A stretch of 64,000 nucleotides of DNA from Novosphingobium hassiacum (GCF_014196055.1 NZ_JACICY010000005.1:256084-320083); one strand, 5' to 3'; counted from the first letter of the stretch, positions 16,791 to 26,892 are shown. Translations and numbers: made by a program. Notes: a model not told the origin generated them from the letters alone.

Positions 16791-18707
16791 TCAGACGCGC
16801 GCGACCGCTTCGGCCGCAATCATCCGCGCTTCACCGTCGAGGCCGACGCGGTGCAGCGCCGATACGATATGGTAGAGGTGCAACGGGGTCATCCGGTCCC
16901 AGCGATCGCCCTGCATCCCGAATGCTGCCAGAAGTGCAACGAGCGACTGGTTATCCGACGCGGCGGCAGCGTCGATCGCGCGGGTCCATCGCGTCTGGCG
17001 CGCAAGATCGACCTCAAGCTTGCCTGCGAAGTCCCGCGCTGCCGCGGCATCTACGCGCTCAAGCCCCATCAGCCCCGCCAACAGGAAGCGAGACCGCAAT
17101 GAGCCCTCCGAATCATCGTCATCGGCAAAGGCGTTGAGGCCTTCGTTGCCGACCTGCGTGGCCCGGGCAGGGTTGGCAAGAACCACAAGGCCCCATCCCT
17201 CGCTACCAACCGGAAGATACGGCGCCCATTTCAGCGCGTTGCGATCGAGTCCTGCCGTAAGCATCGACGCGATCAGCGAGGCGGCGCTATCGGAAAGGCC
17301 CTGCGACGGCACGAGCCGCGCCGACGCATAGGACGTGAGGACCAGCCCGGAGTAAGCGCGATCCGGATCGCTGCCATCGCCCCACAATTTGCGGATCGCT
17401 TCGAATCTGTCGGCCTGTTCTTTCGAGACGTACGCTGCACGGAGCGTTTCGGCTCGGCCGGTCCATTCGTCCGCCTCGCCCTCACCACCATTGGTATCAC
17501 GCCAGGAATAGAGCTGGCTGTAGAGATCAACCATGGCCTGACCGGAAAGCACCCCACGCGCCGCTGCGGTCTCGGCAGCGGCTGCACGCGAAGTGAGCGG
17601 CAGCATGGGCGCTCGCGCTGCCAGCAACGCGTACGCTGCCCCCGCCTTCGATCGAAGCGTTTCGGGCGGTTCGAGGCCAGTGGCGAAGGCCATGCCGATG
17701 CTCCACGGCGTCAGCGTATTGACGTCGTTCCATTCGATCTTGACCGCGCGCCGCGCATTTGTGGCGGCTCCCGCGAACTTCTGCGCGAGCAGGATGTCGA
17801 TCTTCGAGCCGGTGCCGCGCCGCAAAGCTCGGTCAAGCTGCGACATCGCCGGCGAGCCTTCGTCGGTAAACGCGGAACATATCGCTCGGCTAAGGTCCCA
17901 GTCCCACCCGGGACGACCCGCTGCCGTCAGCGCCGTGATCGGACACAGACCGACAGGATCGGCGGTCGCGAGGAAGCTTGCCATCGCTGCATCTTCGAGG
18001 CTGCGTGTGAAATGCCCGCTGTCCACCGACTGGACCATCGCACGGGCAACATCGGCCTCGCCCATACGCAGCAGCAGCTGCGCACGGATCGCGGCCCAGT
18101 CTGCTCCAGACATGCCGACGGGCGTCGCCAGCCTGCTCGCCATTGCGCGGCGGGCCAGCATGTGGCCCCAGCGCGAAACGAAGCGACCGCTCATCTTGCC
18201 GATCACGCCTTCGACGAACGGGCCGTTGAGATAGTGCGTCGAAGCCGCCGGAAAACCGCCCTCGCGCTCATCGACAACTCCGACGATGTCGAGGCTGCGT
18301 TGCGCGGACGGGGGAATGTCGAATTTTGGCCGGGCCGACTGGATCAGCTTTTCAAGCAGAGCGGGGTCAAGCGAATCAAGCAGGGCCTGATCGCTTCCAT
18401 CGGGGCTGATGGACGCCGCAGGGGACGCACCGGCCGGCAGTGCCTGCACAACCGGGATCGAGGTCGCACTGGGCGCGGCTGACGGAGCGGCTCCGGCAAC
18501 GGCCGCAGCCGGGCGTGCAGCTGACGGCGCTGGTGCTGGTGTGGCGCTTCTTCCCTGCGTCGGTGACGGCGAGCGCGCAGGAGCGGGCCGGGATTGCGCG
18601 GGAGGGCTATCGAAGCCCGGCGGCAACAATGACTCCTGTGCGAGCAGCGTGCCCGATATCCCGACCAGCAGCGACGCTCCGCCCAGCCACGCGATCCGCC
18701 GCGTCAT
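16791..18707 (-). CDS. secreted protein of unknown function
   Basis: 638 residues with an N-terminal signal peptide or anchor (IAWLGGASLLVGISGTLLAQ) followed by a Pro/Ala/Ser-rich segment of about 100 residues and then an alpha-helical body rich in Ala, Leu and Asp/Glu with repeat-like spacing (helical-repeat or TPR-like appearance). No recognisable enzyme motif is visible. The ATG at 18707 overlaps the stop of a 47-residue gene (ATGA), and two bases after its own stop comes xerD. Position between aroK and xerD suggests a sphingomonad-specific envelope protein. I do not recognise it. Confidence 0.7.
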   Translation of the reverse strand: MTRRIAWLGGASLLVGISGTLLAQESLLPPGFDSPPAQSRPAPARSPSPTQGRSATPAPAPSAARPAAAVAGAAPSAAPSATSIPVVQALPAGASPAASISPDGSDQALLDSLDPALLEKLIQSARPKFDIPPSAQRSLDIVGVVDEREGGFPAASTHYLNGPFVEGVIGKMSGRFVSRWGHMLARRAMASRLATPVGMSGADWAAIRAQLLLRMGEADVARAMVQSVDSGHFTRSLEDAAMASFLATADPVGLCPITALTAAGRPGWDWDLSRAICSAFTDEGSPAMSQLDRALRRGTGSKIDILLAQKFAGAATNARRAVKIEWNDVNTLTPWSIGMAFATGLEPPETLRSKAGAAYALLAARAPMLPLTSRAAAAETAAARGVLSGQAMVDLYSQLYSWRDTNGGEGEADEWTGRAETLRAAYVSKEQADRFEAIRKLWGDGSDPDRAYSGLVLTSYASARLVPSQGLSDSAASLIASMLTAGLDRNALKWAPYLPVGSEGWGLVVLANPARATQVGNEGLNAFADDDDSEGSLRSRFLLAGLMGLERVDAAAARDFAGKLEVDLARQTRWTRAIDAAAASDNQSLVALLAAFGMQGDRWDRMTPLHLYHIVSALHRVGLDGEARMIAAEAVARV

Positions 18708-18847
18708 TGCGGCGTGACCCCGCCGGTCGCGGTTCCAGCGCTTACCGGTTGCTCGATCCATCGCATCGGTTGCGCCCCACCCATTGTCCATGCCAACACC
18801 ACGATTGCAGCAAGCGCCAACGCGCCGACCACGACAAACTTCTTCAT
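18704..18847 (-). CDS. small single-pass membrane protein (47 aa)
   Basis: ATG at 18847 opens a 47-residue frame: MKKFVVVGALALAAIVVLAW is a basic start and one hydrophobic helix, followed by a short polar tail (TMGGAQPMRWIEQPVSAG...). The stop (TGA 18704-18706) overlaps the ATG of the 638-residue secreted protein, so the two are probably translationally coupled and work together. It faces aroK divergently, with 100 bases between. I do not know its function, and the case rests on the coupling and the clear membrane segment. Confidence 0.6.
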   Translation of the reverse strand: MKKFVVVGALALAAIVVLAWTMGGAQPMRWIEQPVSAGTATGGVTPQ

Positions 18848-18947
18848 TACCCGCATCCGGTCGCAGGCCCGGGCCAGCGCCTAGGCAAAACTGTTACTTC
18901 AGGCGATACTTGCAACCGGCACTAGCGCAACTATAGGCGGCGCGGCA

Positions 18948-19529
18948 ATGGAACTTGACGCAGCCCTTCTCAGCTCGTCCGAAATCGCCCGCATCGCGCG
19001 GCGGATCGATCGTCCATTGGTGCTGGTCGGCATGATGGGCGTTGGCAAGACGACAGTCGGCCGCAAGCTTGCGCATATGCTCCACATGCCTTTCAGCGAT
19101 GCGGACGAAGAGATCGAACGGGCCGCGCACATGCCCATCCCCGAAATCTTCGCGACATATGGCGAGCCCTACTTTCGCGCTGGCGAGCGGCGGGTGATCG
19201 CGCGCCTGATCGGCGCAGGTCGGCACGTCGATCGCAAGGTCCTTTCAACCGGCGGCGGTGCCTTTGTCGACGATGCGACGCGGGCCCTGATCCTCGAGAA
19301 GGGCATTGCCGTCTGGCTCGACAGCGACATTACCACGCTGATCGAACGCGTCGGGCGCAAGGACAACCGTCCCTTGCTCAAGACCGGAGACCCGCGTGAA
19401 ATTCTCACCCGGCTCAGGACCGAGCGCGAGCCGTTCTACGCACAGGCGCACATCCACATCAGCAGCAATGCCCAGCCCCACCAGGTGACGGCAAGCAAGA
19501 TACTCAAGGCGGTCGATCAATGGCTGTAA
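18948..19529 (+). CDS. aroK: shikimate kinase
   Basis: 193 residues. The P-loop GMMGVGKTTVGRKLA is followed by the shikimate-binding DADEEIER, GEPYFRAGERRVIARL and LSTGGGAFVDD stretches of AroK. It phosphorylates shikimate at the 3-hydroxyl with ATP. Its stop overlaps the start of aroB by 10 bases, the usual aroKB operon. Confidence 0.96.
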   Translation: MELDAALLSSSEIARIARRIDRPLVLVGMMGVGKTTVGRKLAHMLHMPFSDADEEIERAAHMPIPEIFATYGEPYFRAGERRVIARLIGAGRHVDRKVLSTGGGAFVDDATRALILEKGIAVWLDSDITTLIERVGRKDNRPLLKTGDPREILTRLRTEREPFYAQAHIHISSNAQPHQVTASKILKAVDQWL

Positions 19530-20629
19530 TTCCGGTCGCCATCGCAGGCGCACCTTACGAGGTCAGGATCGAGGCCGGTTTGCTGGCACAGGCTGGCGAG
19601 CATTGCCGACCGTTCCTGCGCAAGGACCGTGCGGTGGTGATCACCGATGAGAACGTTGCAGGACATTGGCGCGAGGCCGTCACCGCTTCGTTCGACAGGG
19701 TCGGCGTTGCCAGCGACTGGCTCGTCCTTCCGGCGGGCGAAAGTACCAAGAGCTGGGAGCAGCTTGCGCGGGTCAGCGACTGGCTGCTCGAGCGCGAAGT
19801 CGAGCGCAAGGACTGCATCGTCGCGCTTGGCGGCGGGGTGATCGGTGATCTTACCGGGTTCGCCGCAGCGATCCTCAAGCGAGGTTGCGGGTTCATACAG
19901 ATCCCAACCACGTTGCTGGCACAAGTCGATTCCAGCGTGGGCGGGAAGACCGCCATCAACACGCCTGCTGGCAAGAACCTGGTCGGAGCGTTCCACCAGC
20001 CAGTGCTGGTTCTGGCAGATCCGCTGGCGCTCGACACCCTGCCCTTGCGCGATGTCCGCGCGGGCTACGCCGAGGTCGTGAAGTACGGGCTGATCGACGA
20101 TGCGCCCTTCTTCCAGTGGTGTGAAGCTAACGGTGCCAAGTTGCTCGCTGGCAATCACGCCGCGCGCGAATACGCCATCGCCCACAGCGTTGCGGCCAAG
20201 GCGCGGATCGTGGCGGCCGACGAAAAGGAAACTGCGGGCGTTCGCGCGTTGCTCAACCTTGGCCACACGTTCGGACACGCGCTGGAAGCTGAGACCGGCT
20301 TCGGCGATCGACTCTTGCACGGTGAAGGCGTTGCGCTGGGCATGGTCTTAGCGGCGCGTTTCTCGGCACGGCAAGGATTGATGAGCGGTCAGGACGCGGG
20401 ACGCGTTTCGGCGCACATCGCTTCGGTCGGCCTGCCCGCATCACTGCCAGCGCTGGGGCTAGGCTGCGACGGACGGCGGCTTGCCGATCACATGCTCCAC
20501 GACAAGAAGATGGATGCCGGGATGCTGCCTTTCCTGCTGATGCGCGGCATCGGAGAGACGTTCCTCGCCAAGAATGTCGATCTCGCCGACGTTGCGGCGT
20601 TTCTCGATGAGGAACTGGTGCGCGCCTGA
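19520..20629 (+). CDS. aroB: 3-dehydroquinate synthase
   Basis: 369 residues with the NAD-binding block VALGGGVIGDLTGFAAAILKRG, the lysine block TLLAQVDSSVGGKTAIN and zinc ligands in NLGHTFGHALE and HGEGVALGM, all conserved in AroB. It converts DAHP to 3-dehydroquinate, the second step of the shikimate pathway. It overlaps aroK by 10 bases and ends one base from the convergent DUF488 gene, with no room for a terminator. Confidence 0.96.
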   Translation: MAVIPVAIAGAPYEVRIEAGLLAQAGEHCRPFLRKDRAVVITDENVAGHWREAVTASFDRVGVASDWLVLPAGESTKSWEQLARVSDWLLEREVERKDCIVALGGGVIGDLTGFAAAILKRGCGFIQIPTTLLAQVDSSVGGKTAINTPAGKNLVGAFHQPVLVLADPLALDTLPLRDVRAGYAEVVKYGLIDDAPFFQWCEANGAKLLAGNHAAREYAIAHSVAAKARIVAADEKETAGVRALLNLGHTFGHALEAETGFGDRLLHGEGVALGMVLAARFSARQGLMSGQDAGRVSAHIASVGLPASLPALGLGCDGRRLADHMLHDKKMDAGMLPFLLMRGIGETFLAKNVDLADVAAFLDEELVRA

Positions 20630-20630
20630 G

Positions 20631-21080
20631 TCAGGTATCCTCGGGTACAAGATCGACGACGGCGAAATCAGGTAGCATTGCCTGCCGCAGCAATGTGCGG
20701 TGGCACCCATGGGCCTCACGCTCGTAGCACAGCAGGGCTACCTTGCGACGAGTGGCAAGGTCCGCCAGCTTGGCGCCCGCAGCAAGCGCCTCGGGCAATT
20801 CAAGCTGGCCTTCGTAGATCCGTTCGAGCGTGGCGTGATCGTTGCGCCTTGCCGCTGCACGTCCTTCGGCAGGTGTACCGAGAGCTTTGAAGTGAACGTA
20901 TTCGATGCCCGCTTCACGCGCATTGGCGCCAAGCGCCGTCTTGGAAAAGCCCGGACGGCGCGACAGCGGCAGGGCGCGGACATCGGCCAGAACCTCGACG
21001 CCGGCCTTGCGCAAAGCTGCCATGACGCCCGGAACCGACGACTGTTCGTACCCAATGGTCCAGATGGTGTGGTCTGTCAT
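20631..21080 (-). CDS. DUF488 domain protein
   Basis: 149 residues starting MTDHTIWTIGYEQSS, with VLADVRALPLSRRPGFSK in the middle and LLCYEREAHGCHRTLL near the C-terminus, the three blocks that define DUF488. The conserved Cys/His pair (CHR) in the last block is typical. No biochemical function is established. It ends one base from aroB (convergent) and starts about 40 bases from the downstream end of the PaaG-like gene on the same strand. Confidence 0.88.
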   Translation of the reverse strand: MTDHTIWTIGYEQSSVPGVMAALRKAGVEVLADVRALPLSRRPGFSKTALGANAREAGIEYVHFKALGTPAEGRAAARRNDHATLERIYEGQLELPEALAAGAKLADLATRRKVALLCYEREAHGCHRTLLRQAMLPDFAVVDLVPEDT

Positions 21081-21120
21081 TCCTCGCGAAGTCGTGACAG
21101 ACCACTCTTAATTCAAGGCC

Positions 21121-21903
21121 TTACTTGCCTGTGAACGCTGGCTTGCGCTTTTCGAGGAAAGAGGTGGCCCCTTCGAGCGCGTCGCCGCTGTCGCCCGCGA
21201 TCAGTTGCCCTTCTGCCTCGGTCAGCAGCGCGCTGGCGTAATCCGACTCGAGTGCTTTGACCAGATTTTGGCGCATGATGCCAAGCGCGACAGTCGGCCC
21301 GGCGGCAAGACGGGTCGCCAAAGCAAGCGCCTCATCCTGCAAGACAGCGTCATCCACTGCCTTGTAGATCAGGCCCCAGTTCTCGGCCTGCTCGGCACCG
21401 ATCTTCTCGCCGAGCATCATCATCTGCGTGGCGCGCGCCTTGCCAATCAGCCGCGTGAGCATCCACGAAGCTCCGCCATCGGGCACCAGACCGATATTGA
21501 CAAAGGCCTGCAAAAAGTAGGCGCTGCGACTGGCAAACACGAAGTCGGAGGCAAGCGCGAGTGAGCACCCGATGCCGGCTGCTGGCCCATTGACCGCCGA
21601 CACTACTGGCACCGGTGCGCGTGAGAGCGCCATCATCACAGGATTGTACGCCTGCGTCAGTGCACCATAGGCGCCTTTACCCGTCGCGATCGAACTGGCC
21701 CCATCTGCCGAGAGATCCGCGCCGGAGCAGAATGCACGGCCACTGCCAGTCATCAAGATTGCACGGGCACCGCCTTGATCACGTAGTGCGTCGGCAATCT
21801 CCACCGCCATACGCGGCGGGCAAGCATTTAGCCGGTCCGGCCGATTGAGCGTGATCTTCAGAACATCGCCGACATGATCGACGAGAATGGTTTCATATTC
21901 CAT
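21121..21903 (-). CDS. enoyl-CoA hydratase/isomerase family protein, PaaG-like
   Basis: 260 residues with the crotonase fold markers ILMTGSGRAFCSGADLSADG (oxyanion hole) and NGPAAGIGCSLALASDFVFA. Where crotonases carry the two catalytic glutamates, it has Ser (GCSLAL) and no Glu, but it keeps an Asp in IGLVPDGG, as in the phenylacetate-pathway isomerase PaaG. It therefore probably isomerises an enoyl- or oxepin-type CoA ester rather than hydrating one. No paa neighbours are present. A perfect palindrome 80-100 bases upstream is a candidate operator. Confidence 0.85.
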   Translation of the reverse strand: MEYETILVDHVGDVLKITLNRPDRLNACPPRMAVEIADALRDQGGARAILMTGSGRAFCSGADLSADGASSIATGKGAYGALTQAYNPVMMALSRAPVPVVSAVNGPAAGIGCSLALASDFVFASRSAYFLQAFVNIGLVPDGGASWMLTRLIGKARATQMMMLGEKIGAEQAENWGLIYKAVDDAVLQDEALALATRLAAGPTVALGIMRQNLVKALESDYASALLTEAEGQLIAGDSGDALEGATSFLEKRKPAFTGK

Positions 21904-21980
21904 CGGATAACACCCCTTCCAAGCACTCTGGCGGCTTTGTTCCTTGCCATAAGGAGGTGCGCAGCCGAATACACAACAAA

Positions 21981-22000
21981 AATTAAGCGTTCACTTAATT
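21981..22000 (-). promoter_or_regulatory. palindrome upstream of the PaaG-like gene, candidate TetR-type operator
   Basis: Perfect 7-bp inverted repeat AATTAAG, six bases, CTTAATT, about 80-100 bases upstream of the minus-strand PaaG-like start and just past the end of glk. Spacing fits a TetR-family dimer site such as those in fatty-acid or phenylacetate regulons, but no regulator gene is next to it. Confidence 0.4.
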
Positions 22001-22010
22001 TCCCGGGGGA

Positions 22011-22979
22011 TCACGCTACGTGAGCTTGCGCGAACGCTGCAGCGGCGCCGAACAGGCCGGGCTGCGGATGGGTGATCAACTTGACCGGTATGGCGGCCAT
22101 CAGCGCCTCGAATCGCCCCTTGGCGCGGAACCGATCGGCGAACCCTGACTGTATGAGGGTGTCCTTGATCCGCAGGCCAAGGCCACCTGCCATCACCACG
22201 CCCGTGGCACCGTGCGCCAGAGCCAGATCACCCGCAACACTGCCAAGTGACAGGCAGAAGCGATCGACTGCGGCGGCGGCAAGGCTGTCCTGGCCCGAAG
22301 TGCCAAGTTCCCACAGTTCACGATCGCTTACTGGCGTGTAGGGGCGCCCTTCGATCAACGCGAGCGCGTGATGGATGGCGACGATGCCGGGCCCTGCAAC
22401 GACGCGCTCGACCGACACGCGGCGGTGGCGTGCGCGCAAACCCGAGAGAATCGCGTCCTCGATGGCGTCGAGCGGGGCGAAGTCCATGTGTCCACCTTCG
22501 GTCGGCTGCACGCGGTAGCCTGCGTCAGCGCACCACAATTGAGCCACGCCTAAACCGGTGCCCGGACCGATCACGCTGATCGTGCCGGCGGCAGGAAGTG
22601 GCTCATCAGGGCCACTCAAATGCTGGAAATAGTGGGGGTCTGCCTGCGCGACAGCATGCGCCACTGCGGCAAAATCGTTGACCACGATGTATTCGTCCAC
22701 CCCGAGCAACCGGGGAAGCGTGGCCGGGCGGATGACCCAGGGATTGTTGGTGAACTTGATCGTTTCGGCACCGACCGGGCCTGCCACCGCGATGGCCGCT
22801 GCCTTGGGCAGAGGCGCACCCATCCCTTGCGCGAACGCTTCCCACGCCAGTTGAAGCGAGCCGTGATCCGCAGTCTTGAGCGTGACGGCCTCACCCAGCG
22901 ACACGCACCTGCCAGCGGCAACCTCGGCGATGGCGAAGCGCGCGTGGGTTCCGCCGATATCGACCGCAACGACTTGCAT
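22011..22979 (-). CDS. glk: glucokinase
   Basis: 322 residues from the ATG at 22979, starting [20 protein letters not shown] with the phosphate-binding [38 protein letters not shown] and GGHMDFAP are the glucose-site and phosphate blocks of the Glk family. It phosphorylates glucose at C6 with ATP. It is the last gene of the zwf-pgl-edd-glk operon, 25 bases after edd. Confidence 0.95.
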   Translation of the reverse strand: MQVVAVDIGGTHARFAIAEVAAGRCVSLGEAVTLKTADHGSLQLAWEAFAQGMGAPLPKAAAIAVAGPVGAETIKFTNNPWVIRPATLPRLLGVDEYIVVNDFAAVAHAVAQADPHYFQHLSGPDEPLPAAGTISVIGPGTGLGVAQLWCADAGYRVQPTEGGHMDFAPLDAIEDAILSGLRARHRRVSVERVVAGPGIVAIHHALALIEGRPYTPVSDRELWELGTSGQDSLAAAAVDRFCLSLGSVAGDLALAHGATGVVMAGGLGLRIKDTLIQSGFADRFRAKGRFEALMAAIPVKLITHPQPGLFGAAAAFAQAHVA

Positions 22980-23004
22980 GTTTTCCACCCCTTGCACCGT
23001 CGGA

Positions 23005-24828
23005 TCAGAGCCCGGCTGCTGCCAGCATCGCCGATCCACCACGCTCGGCCGGATCGGAATGGAGCCGCATCAGCGCGAACAGTTCGCGGCCCACACCTTG
23101 CGTATCTATCGGGGCTTCTGCATCCGCACGCGCATCCCATTCATCGGCAGGAACCAGCGCCTCCAGCATACCGGAGTCCGCGCAAACCCGCACCACATCG
23201 CCATCGCGCAGCCTGGCTAGCGGGCCACCGTGCTTGGCTTCGGGCGACACGTGGATCGCTGCCGGGACTTTGCCCGAAGCACCCGACATGCGCCCGTCGG
23301 TCACCAGAGCGACCTTGAATCCGCGATCCTGCAGCACGCCGAGCGGCGGGGTCAGCTTATGCAGTTCGGGCATCCCGTTAGCGCCGGGTCCCTGGAACCG
23401 CACTACGACAATCACATCGCGCTCAAGTTCGCCCGCCTTGAACGCGCGCAATACATCGTTCTGATCCGAGAAGACCCGGCACGGTGCTTCGATCGTCCAG
23501 TGCGAAGGATCGACGGCACTGATTTTGATCGTGCTTCGCCCGAGATTGCCCTTCAGCAGGCGGAACCCACCCTCGGGCTGGAACGGCGCAGCAACGGGTC
23601 GGAGCATCCTGTCGTCAGCCGATGTGACGGGAGCCGCCTTCCAGCGCAGCGCATCGCCGTCCATCTCCGGCTCCTGCGCTCCTTCGGCCAACGAAGCGCC
23701 GTAGACGGTGCGGATGTCTGCATGAGCCAATCCCGAACCGATCAATTCACGGATCACGTAAGGCATGCCCCCGGCTGCCGCAAAGGCGTTCACGTCGCCC
23801 GCGCCATTGGGGTAAACACTGGCGATCAGCGGAACGACGCGCGACAGGTCGTCCATGTCATCCCAGTCGATCTGGATACCGGCAGCACGCGCGATGGCGG
23901 GCAGGTGGATCACGTGATTGGTCGAACCGCCGGTCGCCAGCAACCCGACGATGGCGTTGACGATGGCCTTCTCGTCCACGCATTTGCCGAGCGGCCGGTA
24001 GTCGTCGCCGTCCCACCCGATTTGCGCGATCCGGTGCGTAGCCGCGCGGGTCAGTTCCTGCCGTAGCTTGGTGCCGGGCTGGACGAAGCTGGAGCCGGGC
24101 ATATGCAGGCCCATCATCTCCATCATCATCTGGTTTGAATTGGCGGTGCCATAGAACGTGCATGTACCCGCCGAATGATAGCTGGCGCTTTCGCTTTCGA
24201 GCAATTCGTCGCGCCCGACCTTACCTTCGGCGTAAAGCTGGCGGACGCGAACCTTTTCCTTGTTGGCAATGCCGGTCGGCATGGGGCCTGCGGGGACGAG
24301 GATCGTGGGCAGATGGCCGAAGCGAAGCGATCCGATCAGCAATCCGGGTACGATCTTGTCGCAGATACCCAGCAGCAGCGCGCCTTCGAACATCGCATGG
24401 CTAAGGCCCACGGTCGCCGCCATCGCGATCACATCGCGGCTGAACAGCGAGAGCTCCATCGAGTCCTGCCCTTGCGTCACGCCATCGCACATCGCAGGCA
24501 CGCCGCCTGCAACTTGCGCCGTGGCGCCGACTTCGCGGGCGAAGATCTTGATCTGCTCGGGGTAGCGACCATAGGGCTGATGGGCCGAAAGCATATCGTT
24601 GTAGGCAGTGACGATGCCGATATTCATCGCCCGGCCCGACTTTATCAGCGGTTTGTCGTCGCCCGATGCGGCAAAGCCGTGTGCCAGGTTACCGCACGAT
24701 AGTTGCGGACGGTTGAGCCCGTTGTCCCGCGAACGCTCGATAAGGTCGAGATAGGCCGCGCGCGTGGCGCGCGAGCGTTCGATGATCCGCAGCGTGACGC
24801 GTTCTACGGTGGAATTGATGGTCATCAT
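23005..24828 (-). CDS. edd: 6-phosphogluconate dehydratase
   Basis: 607 residues of the IlvD/Edd family. It has the iron-sulfur cysteine blocks [15 protein letters not shown] and GICDKIVPG, an internal [11 protein letters not shown] and the C-terminal [20 protein letters not shown]. It forms 2-keto-3-deoxy-6-phosphogluconate in the Entner-Doudoroff pathway. The ATG at 24828 overlaps the pgl stop (ATGA), with a second ATG at 24825. The aldolase gene eda is not in the window. Confidence 0.96.
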   Translation of the reverse strand: MMTINSTVERVTLRIIERSRATRAAYLDLIERSRDNGLNRPQLSCGNLAHGFAASGDDKPLIKSGRAMNIGIVTAYNDMLSAHQPYGRYPEQIKIFAREVGATAQVAGGVPAMCDGVTQGQDSMELSLFSRDVIAMAATVGLSHAMFEGALLLGICDKIVPGLLIGSLRFGHLPTILVPAGPMPTGIANKEKVRVRQLYAEGKVGRDELLESESASYHSAGTCTFYGTANSNQMMMEMMGLHMPGSSFVQPGTKLRQELTRAATHRIAQIGWDGDDYRPLGKCVDEKAIVNAIVGLLATGGSTNHVIHLPAIARAAGIQIDWDDMDDLSRVVPLIASVYPNGAGDVNAFAAAGGMPYVIRELIGSGLAHADIRTVYGASLAEGAQEPEMDGDALRWKAAPVTSADDRMLRPVAAPFQPEGGFRLLKGNLGRSTIKISAVDPSHWTIEAPCRVFSDQNDVLRAFKAGELERDVIVVVRFQGPGANGMPELHKLTPPLGVLQDRGFKVALVTDGRMSGASGKVPAAIHVSPEAKHGGPLARLRDGDVVRVCADSGMLEALVPADEWDARADAEAPIDTQGVGRELFALMRLHSDPAERGGSAMLAAAGL

Positions 24829-25451
24829 TCGCTCCAGTAAATAGTCACGGGCGGGCCGCAGCCGCGCAGGAAATCTGCGACGGGGAGCCTGTCATCGCCA
24901 CCAAGCGCGCGCTCGATCAGCGCCTTCTTTGAAGCGCCGGTCACGACGAGGATGATCTCCTTCGTGGCATTCAGTGCCTTGCGGTTGAGGGTAAGCCGAT
25001 CGAAGGGCGCTTCGGGCGGAAGCGGGATGGGCGTGGTCGCGATGACCGCAGGGCCGGGCCGCACCACGGCATGCATGTGCGGAAACAGCGAGGCGACGTG
25101 CCCATCCTCGCCCATGCCAAGCCAAACGAGGTCGAATGGGGCCACGCCAGCGCCTTCTTCAAGCCGCTCGAACGTAGCGCCCGAGTGTCCGAGGGCTGCG
25201 TAAAGCTTGCCGAAGTTGCTCGCCGGATGGTCGTCCGGCACGCAGCGATCATCGGTCAGCGCGATCGTCACGCTGCCCCAGTCGAGTGCCCGGTCCTTCA
25301 GCAATGCCAGTACCTTGAGCGGTGTGGAACCACCGGTGAAGGCGATCCGCTTCGATCCCGGCGCACCGATCACACGGGCGATATGATCGGCAACCGCAGC
25401 CGCATCGCCTGGCTTGGCCCACTTGATCTCGGTTGGCGGAAGGTCAGTCAT
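24825..25451 (-). CDS. pgl: 6-phosphogluconolactonase
   Basis: 208 residues with [33 protein letters not shown] and [15 protein letters not shown], the three blocks of the DevB/Pgl family. It hydrolyses 6-phosphogluconolactone. The ATG at 25451 overlaps the zwf stop by 8 bases and has ggagctgga before it; an in-frame ATG at 25469 is less likely. It is the second gene of the Entner-Doudoroff operon. Confidence 0.94.
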   Translation of the reverse strand: MTDLPPTEIKWAKPGDAAAVADHIARVIGAPGSKRIAFTGGSTPLKVLALLKDRALDWGSVTIALTDDRCVPDDHPASNFGKLYAALGHSGATFERLEEGAGVAPFDLVWLGMGEDGHVASLFPHMHAVVRPGPAVIATTPIPLPPEAPFDRLTLNRKALNATKEIILVVTGASKKALIERALGGDDRLPVADFLRGCGPPVTIYWSE

Positions 25452-26892
25452 TCCAGCTCCGTCCGTCACGCTCGGTCAGTGCGATCCCGGCGTTCGGACC
25501 CCAGCTTCCGGCGGCATAGGGCTTGGCCTCGACGTCGAGTTCGGCCCACAGCTTGCGGATGCCGTCGACCCAGCGCCACTGCGCTTCGACCTCGTCACGG
25601 CGCACGAACAGCGTCTGCTCGCCCTCGATCAGGTCGAGCAACAGGCGTTCGTATGCGATCCGCCGACGCGCCTTGGCAAAGGCTGTGGTCAGCGACAGGT
25701 CGAGGTTCACCTCACGCAGGACGATGCCGCCCCGGTCAAGTCCTGGTTCCTTGGCCATGACCTGCAGGCGCACGTATTCCTCGGGCTGGAGGCGGATGAC
25801 GAGGCGGTTGGCGCGGATGCGGCCGCCGCGATCGGCGAAGATGTTGTGCGGCACCGGCTTGAATTCGACGACGATTTCGCTGCGGCGTTCAGCCAGCCGC
25901 TTCCCCGTACGCAGATAGAATGGCACCCCCGTCCAGCGCCAGTTGTCGACGTGCGCCTTGATCGCAACGAACGTCTCAGTGTACGAAGCTTCGCCCAGAT
26001 CATCCAGATATCCAGCAACCGAAGCGCCCTTGACCGCGCCGGTTCGGTACTGGCCGCGCACCATTTCTTCGGCCTTGGCGGGACGCAGGGCGCGCAGAAC
26101 CTTGACCTTTTCATCGCGGATCGAAGTGGCATCGAGGCTGACCGGCGGTTCCATCGCGGTCAGTGCGAGCAGCTGGAGCATGTGATTCTGGACCATGTCG
26201 CGTAGCGCGCCGGTATCGTCGTAGAAACCCTTGCGCCCTTCCAGCCCGACCGTTTCGCTGACCGTGATCTGCACATGGTCGATACCGCCTGCGTTCCACA
26301 ACGGCTCGAACATCATGTTGGCAAAACGCAGCGCCATCAGGTTCTGGACCGTCTCCTTGCCAAGATAATGGTCGATGCGGAAGATCTGTTCCTCACTGAA
26401 CGCCGCTGCCACAGCGTCGTTGATCCTGGTCGACGATGCGAGGTCATTGCCAAGCGGCTTTTCGAGGCCGATCCGTACATTCCCGTGGGTCAGTCCGGCA
26501 CTGCGCAAGCCCTCAATGGTCGGCTCGAACAGGAATGGCGCGGTCGACAGGAAGATCGACAGCCCGCACGAGGTATCGCCCAGTTTTTTCGCCAGATCGT
26601 CGAAGCCGTCGATGTTCGACGCATCGAGCGTCTGATATTCAAGCCGATCGAGGAACGATGCCAACTTGGCCTCGTCGCGCCGGTCCTCTGGCAGAAACTC
26701 GGCGAGCGCGGCGCGCGCCATCTCGCGGAATTCCGCGTCATCATGCTCGGAACGCGCGGTGCCGACGATGCGCAAGTCGGGGCGGATCAGTTCGTCCTCG
26801 TGCAACGCGTAGAGCGATGGCAGGAGCATGCGGCGCGCAAGATCACCGGTCGCGCCGAAAAGCAGCAACGCGGAACAGCTGGTCTGGATCAT
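25444..26892 (-). CDS. zwf: glucose-6-phosphate 1-dehydrogenase
   Basis: 482 residues with the nucleotide-binding start LLLFGATGDLARRMLLPSLY, the active-site block FRIDHYLGKETVQN and LEKPLGND, all conserved in Zwf. It oxidises glucose-6-phosphate with NAD(P). It is the first gene of zwf-pgl-edd-glk. The 179-base gap before it contains a possible operator (27022-27032) shared with the alpha-glucosidase promoter. Confidence 0.97.
   Translation of the reverse strand: MIQTSCSALLLFGATGDLARRMLLPSLYALHEDELIRPDLRIVGTARSEHDDAEFREMARAALAEFLPEDRRDEAKLASFLDRLEYQTLDASNIDGFDDLAKKLGDTSCGLSIFLSTAPFLFEPTIEGLRSAGLTHGNVRIGLEKPLGNDLASSTRINDAVAAAFSEEQIFRIDHYLGKETVQNLMALRFANMMFEPLWNAGGIDHVQITVSETVGLEGRKGFYDDTGALRDMVQNHMLQLLALTAMEPPVSLDATSIRDEKVKVLRALRPAKAEEMVRGQYRTGAVKGASVAGYLDDLGEASYTETFVAIKAHVDNWRWTGVPFYLRTGKRLAERRSEIVVEFKPVPHNIFADRGGRIRANRLVIRLQPEEYVRLQVMAKEPGLDRGGIVLREVNLDLSLTTAFAKARRRIAYERLLLDLIEGEQTLFVRRDEVEAQWRWVDGIRKLWAELDVEAKPYAAGSWGPNAGIALTERDGRSWND

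Noticed and set aside
22011..26892. eda (KDPG aldolase) as part of the Entner-Doudoroff operon
   Set aside because: No frame with aldolase motifs is found between or next to zwf, pgl, edd and glk; it must lie elsewhere.
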